Assembly: GCA_027625915.1 (NCBI GenBank)
Contig: JANTQA010000060.1
Span: 3,844,001 to 3,908,000 of the forward strand
Origin: Anaeramoeba flamelloides
Taxonomy: Eukaryota; Metamonada; Anaeramoebidae
DNA: 64,000 bases
Reading direction: 5' to 3'
Shown here piece after piece: positions 45,149 through 56,375 of this stretch. The stretch's first letter is position 1; each line of letters starts with the position of its first letter. The notes under the pieces are model-generated. The model was not told the origin of the DNA. It saw only the letters and a list, made by a program, of their open reading frames with translations, and ran no database searches. A program made the position numbers and the translations under genes.

Positions 45149-48100
45149 ATGAGTAACCCGACTTATGGGTGGAAAATTTCCACAGGAAGGAAGTCTACAA
45201 AACGAAAAAGAAGAAAAATAAATCAAATAATTAAAAAAAACAAATTAAATCAACAAAAGAAGAAGACTAGGGAAAACCAAAACCAAAATAAAAAACAAAA
45301 AGAACAAGAAAAAGAACAAGAAAATGAAATTGAACCAGAACAACAACAAGAAAAAAAACAAGAACAACAACAACAAAACGAACAAGAAAAGGAAACAAAA
45401 AAAGAAAAAACAAGGGAAAACCAAAACCAAAATAAAAAACAAAAAGAACAAGAGCAAGAGCAAGAACAAGAAAAAAAAAAAGAACAAGAACAAGAAAAAG
45501 AACAAGAAATGGAAACAAAAAAGGAAAACCAAACCCAAAATAAAAAACGAAAAGAAAAAGAAAAAGCAAAAGAAAAGTTAATTAACAAAAACCAAAGCCA
45601 AAACCAAAGAACAGTCTCATTTAACAAGGCCAGCATTAATAAATCTGAAAAAAACAGATTGCCTCAAAATACTTTATTCAAAGGAAACCTGATTCAAAGA
45701 GAAATCCAAATAAAAGTGGAACCCGAAAGAGTAAGCCTTCACCCCAATAACTAATTTTAGTGTGTGTAATTTTAATTAGGACTTTTAAATGAAAAACTAA
45801 TGCACCAAAACATTTTAATTAATTCTTTTTTTATTTACTGAATTAGTCCAAGATAAGCAAAAACTTTCTACAAGAGTTTGGTGTGAATCTTAATTTTTTT
45901 TTATTACCAAGAGAAGCAAATTTGGAATATTTTTTTTGCTATTGGGATTGGGTACTTGACGAAGACAATTCAAGAAATTATTTAAAAAACGAAAATTTCC
46001 CAAGCAGTTTGATTACAGATAATTGCTTAAATGTAAATTTTTTAATAAATATTTTGAAGCTACTAAATAATTTAAAGGAAGAGCATTTTATTAAAATCAT
46101 ACGCGACACGACTAACATGAATAATTTCCCAGAAATCTATGACTTTGGTTTGATATTGTTTTTTTTATTTTCTGCTTTTAACTTTTGGCTTTGGTTTATT
46201 TTCTGAGGCGCTGTATTACTCTAAATAAGCCTTTTAAAATTCTTCACTCACCTTTGTTCTTAAATGAATTTTCTACATACAAAAATAAATCGACAAAAGG
46301 GGAAGAAGAAGTTTTTGGTAAATTAATGATGATTAATCTTTTTGTTTTTGCTGCGCCTTTGGTGATGACACAAAAGCACTATCTCAAAAAATTAAAGAAC
46401 TATTTACACATAAGCCATTACCAAAATTTGAAAGCCTTTTATAAAGAATTCACTCAAAACCTTTATGAACAGCCAAATGATGTTTTAAATCGTATGTTTG
46501 ATATTTATTTCTCTTTTAATTTGTTTTGAAATATTAATCTATCATTTTCATAGGAAGGACAGAAATCCTTAAAAAAGTTGATCAATATTTTTTATTATTT
46601 CTTTTGTATTCATATTTGTAAACATAATTCACAAAATTTATTTGAAATTATATTAATTACAGAGTAATATCTGTTTAAGAAATTGGTAAATGTCCTAAAT
46701 TTTAGGATTGTTGAACTTGATGGATCACTTAAATATCTTGTAGTCGTGTAATACAATATTGGATTTTTTAAGAAAAGTTTTTTCTTTCAAAAATTTGTAA
46801 CTCTCAAAGTGGCACAGTCAAAAATTTTTTCAAATATCAATTATTTTTTATAAATGAACTTTGAATAAGAAATAAGTAGAAGAATATACATTTAAAAGAA
46901 TTGTTGATATAGGTCTGAAAGAAATCTAATTAATCAATATATTTTCAAAAAAATTGAAAAATCAATATTCTTATAGCCACAATTGAAAAAAAAAAAAAAA
47001 TTTCATTTTGATCTTCGATGGAAGATCCAAATAAAATCACAATAGAAATAAATATTATTTCTCTACAATCATTTTCACTGTTTCAGTAACCTTGAAATAA
47101 TACTTTTTTATGAATTGATTATCGATCTTGCAATAAAAAAAAAATTTCAAAACAATTAGGAATCAAAAAAAATCGAAATTGGAAAAAAAAGTAAAAATGT
47201 AAAAAATGTTATCCAATTTTGTAATTTCAAAAAATCGATTTTTTCCTTTAATGTCTATTCAAAACCTTTAAAATCATGTAATTCATTCTAGTACAGCTGG
47301 TAACTTTGGATGGGAAATAGTTTATTTTAAATTCCTAAACACCCTTTTAAAAGAATTATTAATATATTATAAATTGAAAACTAATGCAACATTTTGATCA
47401 TATAAATTAATCTTAGGATAAATAACATTAAGTGGCTTTTTGGATCAATTCTGATCAATTAGAATTCAAGCCAAATCCACGATAGGAATGATTTTAACAT
47501 TTTAATTTGGAGTATTATCCAGCGAAAATTGCACATTTAAAAATATATTTCATTTTTTTTTTAAAATGATTGGAATAAAATTAGACTTTCTAATATATTT
47601 TGACCCCTAAACACAATTTAAGGGTTTTAATGAAATATATTTCAATTTAATATTGTATTTCAGACTCTTATTGCTGTTTGTTTTTTATAGTATTTAAATA
47701 TAATTCATTTTGTATAATAGAGAATTAATTAGCTTGATTCAATATACATTTAAAGTGATAAACAATATTTTAATAGAAAAATCACATCGAAACATTCTTT
47801 AAAGCCGAGACTCTGGCACATTTTTAAATAGTTGAAATAAAATGAAATGTGTGTGCTATTTTCATTATACGATTTTCTTTTGGTGACAACCTTTTGATCA
47901 TTTTTTTACAAAACGTAAAATACAAAGCCGAATGAATTAACTGGTTACAAATAGAAAAAAAAAACGTTATCGAAATTTAAGATAAAGGTTTATGCGATTT
48001 TCTTTTTTAAACAGTAATGAAAATATTCTGTCTTCTTTTTAACTATTAGAATGGACGATCTTCAAGATCTTGTTTTTTTTTTGTATCAAATATTTTTTAA

Positions 48101-51100
48101 TCAAATAATGCCATCTTGATAAAATTCAAACAAAAATTTGTTTTCAAAACTTATTTTCCCCCATCTCTCTCTAACCTTTACTTGTACTTATTCCAACTTT
48201 TTAAAGGCCGAATTTGTTGATTTTAATGATTTTTCAAAATTAATATTTTGAATTCATGTTAATATCGGAGAGGAATTTCATTAAATTTTTTGAAAAGTTA
48301 ATTATATTTTTTAACAATTACCCTTTTTATTTTAAACAAGAAGAGTCAGATAATTTGAGAAGAAAAAAAAGGATATTTTGTGAACTTTTCACTTTTACTG
48401 ATAATTTATGTTTAAAAGACATGGCAATTCTTTTACTTTGACTTTCTCATTTTATTTCCATAAAAACATTTTTGGAACATTAACTCTCAGATTTGATATC
48501 TCTTATTTTATATGGTAATTCCAAAGATAGAATCTATTGTAAGAATTTATTGTTGAGACGAAATTTAAACTTGGATTCATTGCCCAGTTTTTTAAATTAG
48601 AATTTAAATACACAGCCTAATTTTCAAATAATTTACTTCTTTGAAAATTATGCAATCTTTCTATATTTAGAGAGGAAATGCAGCAAAAGGAAAAAGCACC
48701 AAATCATGAAAGGTTTTATGTAATCTTTTTGCATAAAATGAATTATGGAAAAGAAATTCTAAAAAATGAATTACAGAACAGAAATTCAAAAAAAGTTCTT
48801 TTTGTTTAAATTTTGAAGATCAGTAGTCTTTTGAGGTAATATTTTTGCTGAAAATGTACTATGGAAAAGAAATTCTAAAAAATGAATGAAGGAACAGAAA
48901 TTCCAAAATAGATGATTTTTATTAATTTTTTATCTTTTTGATTTTTTTAATTTCATACTGGACGTTTATTTGGAAATTTCTGTGGTGTAATTAGTTTTCG
49001 GTAATTTATATCCTATAATTCATCTTCAGTAAAAATATTAAAGTATTTCAATTTGAAAAAATTGAAACAAATCAAAAAATAATAGTTATGGCTTTCATTA
49101 TTTCAATTTCTGAGTCTCATGATGAATATCATAATTTGTTAATACACATATCAATTTTTATCGAATTTCTAGTATTTGTTAAGACTTCTTCTTATGGGAC
49201 ATGATAAGATAACATAAATAATTTGTTCTTTCGCTTTAGTGTGTTAATCTAATACTATTTCCTTATCTCTTGAAATTCTTTTTGTATTACAATTTGTTTC
49301 TTTTCGTTGAGTTATCTGTTTTTCGGGTTTTCACATTTGTTTTATTACTTATAAATTACATAGTTTACCATTTTTATTCAAGACTTTAATTTTGTAAAAA
49401 AAAAATCTCAAAAAATTGTATTTTGAAACAGAAATTACATAATATCTGTTACATAAAATGAATTCTGTAAAATTTATTCCCTCTTAATAAAAGATGTATC
49501 ATAAATTAAACAAACCAATTTTAATCAAAAAATTCAATCTCGAAAAATGGTGGAATATCTTTTGATTTTTTTAATAGCATTTTCTGTTTCTACTTGAAGT
49601 ATTAAATCGCAATAATAAGGGTCTCTATTTCAAAATATTTTTTTTTATTTCGTAATAGAAAAAGCCAATTTAGCAATTTTTTGAAAATAATTAAATGATG
49701 AATTTCTTACGAAAAAGATTCAAGGTATGGTAATCAAGATAATCGCACTTAAAGTTCTTTTTTAATATTCTTTGGATTTTTTTCCATTTTTACCCGGACT
49801 TGATTTTCTTTATATTGGAAAAAAGAGTTACAAATAAAAAGATCAACTGGTTACTTGTTAATGCTGAAATACTGAAACATGACGGTATGAGTAAATTGGA
49901 AATAAAAACAAAAATTATAAAGGTAAAAAATAACAATGGTACAAATTTTATTTATTTTTGAAGAGAGGTGATTCAGCAAAATTATCTCTTGTTAGCCATG
50001 AGATTTTCCAGAATTTAAACGAATTGAGTTAAATCAAAGATTTTACTCTATTCTTTTGAATTCTGGAAAACTGCCATTAGGTTTTTTTGAGTTTTCTATT
50101 TATTTGTGAAGTGTTCTAGGTTTTTTTGAGGTTTTCTATTTTATTTCGAAAAGTAAAAAAAACCTAGAACACTTCACAAATAAAATAGAAAACTCAAAAA
50201 AACCTAGCGAAAATCAATATATTTTCCCAATAAAATAGAAAACCTCAAAAAAAACTCAAAAAAACCTAACGAAAATCAATATATTTTCTAAATAAAATAG
50301 AATACTCAAAAAAACATAGAACACTTAACAGATAAAACAGAAAACCTCAAGAAAAGATAGGCACTCTACGGCACCGTCGTTAGATTTTTTTTTAATTTGA
50401 GAAATAAAACGAAAATTTAATAAATTTTCGATTTATTTCAAAAATTCTTGAAAACCTAGGCACTCTACGGCACTTTCTAAATTTGATTTTAGAGTTTTTT
50501 ATTCTAGCTATAATGTCGGCAAGATTATAGCTCGTAGGATATCTTTTCTTTAAAAAAATGAAAAGAAAAAAATAAATTTGAAACAAAGACAACAAAAAAG
50601 AAAAAGAAAACAAGAAATGAAAGAGATTGAAAGAATAAAAAAAAATAGAGTAAACACTTAATTGAAAAGTTTTTTTTTGTGCCCCAAGTGTTGAATGGGT
50701 TGGTGGTTATTTCCTTTATTGTCGGTTTTTTTTGGATCAAAACCACCATAATTTGCTTTAATAAAGAGTTCTAAATACTTTACCAACTATAGATCAAATA
50801 AAATAGGTTACTTTTATAAGTTATTTAGAACTTTATAGATATGATTCATCTATAAAGTGCTGAGGTTTTAAGAATTAGATTTGGTTATTCAAAATTGAGT
50901 TGCTTTGCTTTTTTTTTTTTTTATTAGTTTGTATTTTTTTTTTATTTTATTTTTTTGCAAGTTTTCAAAATCTTGTTTTCGCAAAATACCAGTACAAAAC
51001 ACTGACTAGACAGCAAAAGCCCAGTCCGAGTAACGACTTGACAGATTGTAAGGAAAGTCCAATTCAGTTCACTTTTGTTCGGTTTCAGATCGCATTCGTT

Positions 51101-53060
51101 GGATTCAGTTCTCTTCAGTTGCATAACTCCAGCTCAATTCGTTTTAGATCTGATCCATAAACAAGTTTGGTTAGGTTAGTCATGACCAAGTCAACCAATT
51201 CTGATAATGAATTTTTTCTAACTTTTACCCTTCTCAAATACCTAAAAAAACAAAAAGGGGAGGAACCTAAGGAACCTGAGGAACCTAAGAAGGGAAATTT
51301 GGAAAAGGTAAAAAGTTTAAAAAATACAGCTCCTATCTTAAATTAAAAGAAAAAAAAAATAAAATTAATTTTTTAAGGATGGGTTTTTTGATCAAACAAA
51401 ATTTTTTCTTTTTGAAAAATATCGTCGAATTGGCCTAAAAGCCATCAATTATTATATCACGATTTAATTTTTATCATGATATTTTGAAATTTATCACGTT
51501 TTTTTGTCAATTATCGTGATTTCATGGAATATCCGATTTTTTATATTATCTAGATATTATTGATTATCACAATTTTTTAATAAAATGCGCGATTTTGTAA
51601 ACTTTATAGTGATTTTTTAAACTTTTTCAAGAATTAAAAGAGATATCATCAAAACCTCTAAAATATAAAATTGCTTTTTTTTGAAAAGACTCCAAAAAGT
51701 GTTTATATATATATATATCTATATCTATATTTCAACTCAAGCATAAATTTTATTATTTTATTTTTTTTTTTTCCAAATTCTTTGATAATTCATTCTTTTT
51801 TCTTTTCAAAATTGAATAATAATAAATATTTATCAATAAAAAGATTGGTTTAATTATTTTTTCCCACAATTATGGAATCAAAATTGTAGTGAGGAAAGTG
51901 CACTAGAAATTTTAAATTACCTCGAATCACTTTTTTTTTATGGTACGAATTATTATGAATTAAAAAAATCTGAAGAACATTGCATCTCAGAGGAAAATTT
52001 TTCATATTACTTTATGCTATTGGGCGAACTTTATCAATCTTTTGGTTCAATACCTTTCAATTGGGATTTAATGACTAACCAATCAAATCAAAAGAATTTA
52101 TCGAATAATAAAAGGAAATTAAAAAAAAATAAAATTAAAAATAAAATTTTCAAAAACGTGACTAATCACACAGTAAATCGAAAACACATATTTAGCAAAG
52201 AAAATCTCAAAACAAAAACGAATAAACAAGCCAGTTTTAATTACCCCCAAGAAAAAATTAATGAAGAAGGTGTAGAAATTGAAATAGAACTAGAAAAGGA
52301 ACTTGGAAAAGAGGAAGAGGAAGTGGAAGAGGAAGAGGAAGAGGAAGTGGAAGTGGAAGTGGAAGTGGAAGTGGAAGATGAAGAAGGTTACAAGCAAAAT
52401 AACGATCGAAAATTTTCAAAGTATTTTACAAGGAAAGTATTCATTAAAATGTTAAAAAATTTACCCTTGCTCGAAGATCTCACAATTTTTTTTAACCCGC
52501 AAAAAACACCAAGATTATTTTTTCCAAATATTTTAACTTACACTTGCACAAGAAATAATTGGATTAGAAATAAATCAATAGAATATCTGCTTTTGTGTCT
52601 GCAATTCGATGAGTTTTGTTATGAGCAATGGAAAACGATCTATCCGCATTATATTCCCCAGAGTAATAATTTGGTTTTCCAGATATTATTAAACTGGAGG
52701 CAATTATCAGCAAATTACTCGTTGAATTTAAAAAAATTAAATTCCATCTTAACTTTCTTTATCGAAACAAACCAAAGTCTTGGTAACGAACAATTCGATC
52801 AGAAAAAATATTGGCCAAATGATGATCAGGTAGAACTAAGAGAAGCATTTGAAATTGAAAACATCATTGATAATGACATTAATATTAGTTCTGTTACGTT
52901 TAAACAATTGAAAATTTCAATTAGCAAGTCAAAAAAAAATTCCTTACTATTGAATTTTTTATTATTTTTTTTACTCATAATCGTATTAATTTGTCTTGTT
53001 TTTTTTTGGAAAAATAATAAAATTGATTTCAAACCTATTAAAACTTTTTTTAAAGAATAA
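45149..53060 (+). CDS. TMEM214-like ER membrane protein, four exons
   Basis: Exons 45149-45730, 45847-46157, 46208-46491 and 51844-53060 join in phase to 797 residues (human TMEM214 is 689). The start TYGWKISTGRK-STKRKRRK resembles the family's N-terminal G-W-x-V-x-KGRR motif. A Lys/Glu/Gln run fills residues 30-160. The helical repeat region then follows family order: NFPSSLITDNCLNVNFLINI, GLILRCITLNKPFKI (across the 50 bp intron), FFPQLWNQNCSEESALEILN (after the 5.35 kb intron), FSYYFMLLGELY, LLLCLQFDEFCYEQWKTIYP, IPQSNNLVFQILLNW and NSILTFFIETNQ. One transmembrane segment lies at about 754-778 (LLNFLLFFLLIIVLICLVFF) with a 19-residue tail. In animals TMEM214 is an ER protein linked to stress-induced death; its role here is unknown. 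Introns are 116, 50 and 5352 bp. The 50 bp intron has a weak GTTTTT donor. Confidence 0.78.
46527..46605 (+). repeat. About 80 bp dispersed repeat, copy 1
   Basis: GAAATATTAATCT, TTTTCATAGGAAGGA and GATCAATATTTT occur in the same order at 57583-57650. In the second location the repeat abuts the truncated left edge of a family E copy. Confidence 0.6.
48738..48905 (+). repeat. Short direct repeat, two units
   Basis: Units at about 48738-48793 and 48849-48905 share ATGGAAAAGAAATTCTAAAA followed by AATGAAT and GGAACAGAAATTC. There is no coding signal. Confidence 0.7.
49963..51315 (+). mobile_element. Family E interspersed element, copy 3, near full length
   Basis: The left end GAGAGGTGATTCAGCAAAATT precedes a large hairpin cluster. 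Next come AGCTATAATGTCGGCAAGAT, the ACCACCATAATTTGCTTTAA block, a T-rich tract (50909-50954), the AATCTTGTTTTCGCAAAATA block, GACTAGACAGCAAAAGCCCA and the right end GGGAAATTTGGAAAAGG. Order and spacing match copy 1 at 3746-5250. No clear target duplication was found. Confidence 0.7.
49990..50475. repeat. Hairpin-module cluster 8, the largest
   Basis: It contains the TTTTCCAGAATTTAAACGAA palindrome (about 50008-50070), then a chain of at least four AAATAAAATAGAAAACTC half-modules separated by AACCTAGAACACTT or AACCTAACGAAAATC words (50080-50350), the AATTTGAGAAATAAAACG palindrome (about 50385-50440) and linkers GCACTCTACGGCAC at 50361-50374 and 50460-50473. Confidence 0.8.
51440..51665 (+). 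repeat. GATTATC/CGTGAT-rich dispersed repeat, copy 2
   Basis: It matches 31000-31195 in order: TTATTGATTATCAC, AAATGCGCGATTTTGT, AAACTTTATAGTGATTT and ATCATCAAAACCTCTA. It ends about 180 bp before the last exon of the TMEM214-like gene. Confidence 0.5.
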
Positions 53061-53284
53061 CACTATTATTTTTGGAAAATAAAATACACAATATAAATTT
53101 TTTTTTCATTTAATTATTGATTAAAAAAAAAAAATTATTGGAAACATGTTTGAGATTTTTTTTAAAAATTGTTTTACAATTGAATATTTTTATTGTTTTT
53201 ATTTTTAATAATTGTTCGGTGAGAATCATGTTACATTTTTAAGTTGATAGGTTCAATTATTAAAAAGAATATGAACTAGTTTTA

Positions 53285-53482
53285 CAGTCAGTTCCACCTT
53301 TAAGGCACAAACTTTCAACGAAATTTAAGGCACAATAAAAATCTCAAATTAAGACACAAAATTTGGAATTTTTTTTTTTTACAATTTATTTTACTAGAAT
53401 CTGAATTTTAAGCCTTAATTTGGTATTATTTTTTAGCCTTAATTTCCCTTGAAAGTTTGTGCTTTAAAGGTGGAACTGACTG
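53285..53482. repeat. Intact 198 bp MITE with about 47 bp TIRs and TA flanks
   Basis: Termini CAGTCAGTTCCACCTTTAA and its complement TTAAAGGTGGAACTGACTG (one mismatch allowed over the next bases) extend to about 47 bases each side, reaching TTTAAGGC / GCCTTAAT. TA lies immediately outside both ends. The CAGT termini and TA target fit a Tc1/mariner-derived element. Confidence 0.88.
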
Positions 53483-55026
53483 TATTGTGGTGAAAAAAAA
53501 AAAAAAAAAAAATCTATCAAGAAGAAAAGAAATCATCATCGTCTCACAATCAGAAAAGGGGAATTAAAAACAAATTATTTTCAAAATTAAATAAATGAAA
53601 TTGAACTGAATCCCTGAAAAAAAAACCAAAAAGGCAAAATATTGGAATTTTTTTAAAACATGTGTAAAACATAAATTCTTATTCTCTCAATATTTAACAT
53701 GCTATTTTTATTGGTTTAGTTATATCATTAAAGGAAAAAGGCCTCTAAAAGGTTTTAAATTCGGAAAAAAACTTGTTCCTCTAATATACTTGGTAATGAA
53801 TTTTTATTGGTAAATTGGGTTTCCAAGTTTATTAATTTTTTAACAAATTAGCACAGAGAGAATATTTACAAGAATCCTCCACATGAAATCTATAATTTTT
53901 AAGTTAAATAATATTTTCAACAAGAATCTGTATTAAATTTTCTCTGAAAAAAAATTCAAAAAAAAAAAAAAAAATACTAGAAAGAATGCTTCGAATTAAA
54001 ATTCCTTAGAGGTTAGTTGTTAGATTATATTCTCGTAATTCAAATTTGGTTTTTATATTCTAATTTAAAATGTATTTTTTTTAAAACTTAAATTTCTCTT
54101 TTTTTATTGTTTTGTTTTCTAAAAAAAAAAACGGATAATCTCATAAAATATTGGATTGTTTTTATTTATTTTGAAAATTATAGAATATTTTTTTTTCTTA
54201 TTGGAAATAAAATTAAAATTTTTCCTTAAACATCAATAATTAGAAATATTATAGAATAAAAACAAAAATAGTCTAAATTTATAAGTTTATTTTGTTTGAT
54301 TTTTGTAGAAAAAAATGCGAATTTTTTCCATTTTCATATATTTTTAGTGTTTTTACAATTTCCTAATTGAACACTATTCTTTGAAATTTTTTTTTGGAAA
54401 TTTGAAGGGTAAGTCCACTTAATTTATATAATATTTAGAGTATTCAAGATTGAAAATTTACTTAAATCTGTGAACACAATATAACTGGGAAAATTTTTTC
54501 AAAGAAAATTCTCCAAATTTTGTATTTTTGAAATACAGTCACATAATTAGCATTATTAAACAAAAATGATTTTGAAAAAAGTTTAGAATTTTATTGGTTT
54601 TTAAGGGTAACTGAAAAAAAATTTTTTATTCGAATTATTTTTTTCATTTTTAATTGTAAAAATTTTTAAATTTTTATTTGACATTGTGGAGAGATTATTT
54701 TAATTGATTTTTTTAATAGTCTATATGAAATTATATTTTTCAATTTTAGGATAGCACAAAACATTTCTTTCAAAATATCTAATATTAACAAAAAAAATCT
54801 AAATCAAAAAAATATTAAAAATTATCACAAAACTTTTAAAAATTTAAAAAAAAATAACAAAATTAAATACTAAAATATAATTAAATAGTATCTTTTTAAA
54901 ACAATCAAAAATGAAAAATATTGATTAAAAAATCCTAGAAAATCAAATAGAAATATTAGTAATTAATCTCCAAAGGTTGTAAATAATACTTCGATTTTTT
55001 TCAAAATTGTCTTTAAAACTATTTTT

Positions 55027-55695
55027 CAGTTAAAGGAGCCCAGTTGTAATGGGTGAAATACATGTGTTTAAAGCGTTTACAAAGATATTAGAACAAAAAA
55101 TTTATTTGGGAAATTTTCAAAATTGTAATCATTTTTTCACATTTTTATTTTTTGTTTTTTTTTTAAAAGTCATCCAGTTGCAAAAATTTTTTTTATTACA
55201 AGATCATTAGTCACTTGGTAAAAATGTGTTATTCTAAGGTTATTGAAACCATGTAAATGATTGTTGAGAAATCATATTGCTTTATATTGGAATTCCATTC
55301 GATCTTTGATCTTGATATTTGCTTCATAAATGTGAAAAATTTTTCACTTCATTTTCATTTCCTTTTTCAAATAGAGACCACAAATACCAACAAACTTTGT
55401 TTGGGTGATTTGATTTCTAAAAGAAAACTATGGAAAATGAAGTGAAAAATGTTTCGTATTTATTATTCCAATATCAGTAGAAGTTCAAAACGAACATTGT
55501 TGTTTTTCTCAATATTCCCAAAGAATTTATAGTTTTGAAATTTTTAAGAAAATTTATTGATTAATTAGTTTTCTTTCAGACATATATCAACAATTCTTTG
55601 ATGTACATTATTCTGTTTATTTCTTATTTGTTATTCAAAGTTCAATTATATAAAATAATCGATATTTGAAAAAAACGTTGGGACACTTTGACTGA
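55027..55695 (+). mobile_element. Non-autonomous mariner-like element, copy 2
   Basis: The left end is CAGTTAAAGGAGCCCAG and the right end TGGGACACTTTGACTG, whose complement CAGTCAAAGTGTCCCA matches the left terminus of copy 1 (12994). The interior aligns with 12994-13665 throughout. No transposase frame. Confidence 0.7.
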
Positions 55696-55989
55696 AACAG
55701 AGTTTATTTAGAATTTGGTTAATTAAAATGGAAAAATGTTACTTTTTATAAATTTTTGCATAAATCCAGTTAATTTATTGACCATAAAAAAATATTAGAG
55801 TAAATTTAATAGAAAATCGAAATAAAATCTATTTTACTCAAATGGGCTTAGCTAAAAAAAGAAAAATTCACTTTATTTAAGAATCAAACAAACTGTCATT
55901 GTTTAGAAATAATAGAAATTATATAATTGAGATGAGAGTTGAAATTCATCATAGAAATACCGGAACAAAGCATACATCCAAAAAAAAAA

Positions 55990-56375
55990 AAGTTAAAAAA
56001 ATTTTGGTTATCTTCACTATGATAAATATGAATATTGTAAAAAATAGAGTTTTTACAACTTTGGAGATAAATAAAGAGTTCCATGCATTTATCCAAATCT
56101 TAGTAATAAACAATATAGAATCTGATTTTTCAAATAGACTAATATAAATTTTATTTGAAAAATCGTTTGGTGAGTACAAATCTTTTAATTTTTAAATAAA
56201 AATAATTTTTCAAACAAATTATTGTTTTCGCCAAATGATTTTATATTGAAAAAACTTTCAAATACAAAAATCTAAATGGGCATTATATTTACTAATACTA
56301 AAGTTTGATAAATGTATGGAACTCTTTATTTATCTATAAAATAGTAAAAACTTTATTTTTTACAACATCCCATAT
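55990..56375. mobile_element. Foldback element with about 90 bp arms
   Basis: Arms at about 56030-56115 and 56280-56370 are inverted copies (AGATAAATAAAGAGTTCCAT / ATGGAACTCTTTATTTATCT; GTAAAAAATAGAGTTTTTAC / GTAAAAACTTTATTTTTTAC). The three overlapping open frames here arise from the repeat and are not genes. Confidence 0.7.

Larger units (their letters stand above)
46492..51843 (+). other. 5.35 kb intron of the TMEM214-like gene
   Basis: The donor is GTATGT at 46492 and the acceptor AAAAAG ends at 51843, in phase 1. Contents: an 80 bp segment shared with 57580-57650, a short direct repeat (48738-48905), a complete family E element with a large hairpin cluster (49963-51315) and a GATTATC-rich repeat (51440-51665). 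From 46610 to 48730 and 48910 to 49960 nothing is recognisable. Confidence 0.75.

Noticed and set aside
46554-46619. Alternative last exon of the TMEM214-like gene after TTTTCATAG, giving a short hydrophobic C-terminus
   Set aside because: It splices in phase, but the join to 51844 is also in phase and continues the family's helical repeat order; the candidate region is a dispersed repeat found again at 57583.
55896-56179. Three overlapping frames of 66-82 codons
   Set aside because: They are produced by the arms and flank of a foldback element.
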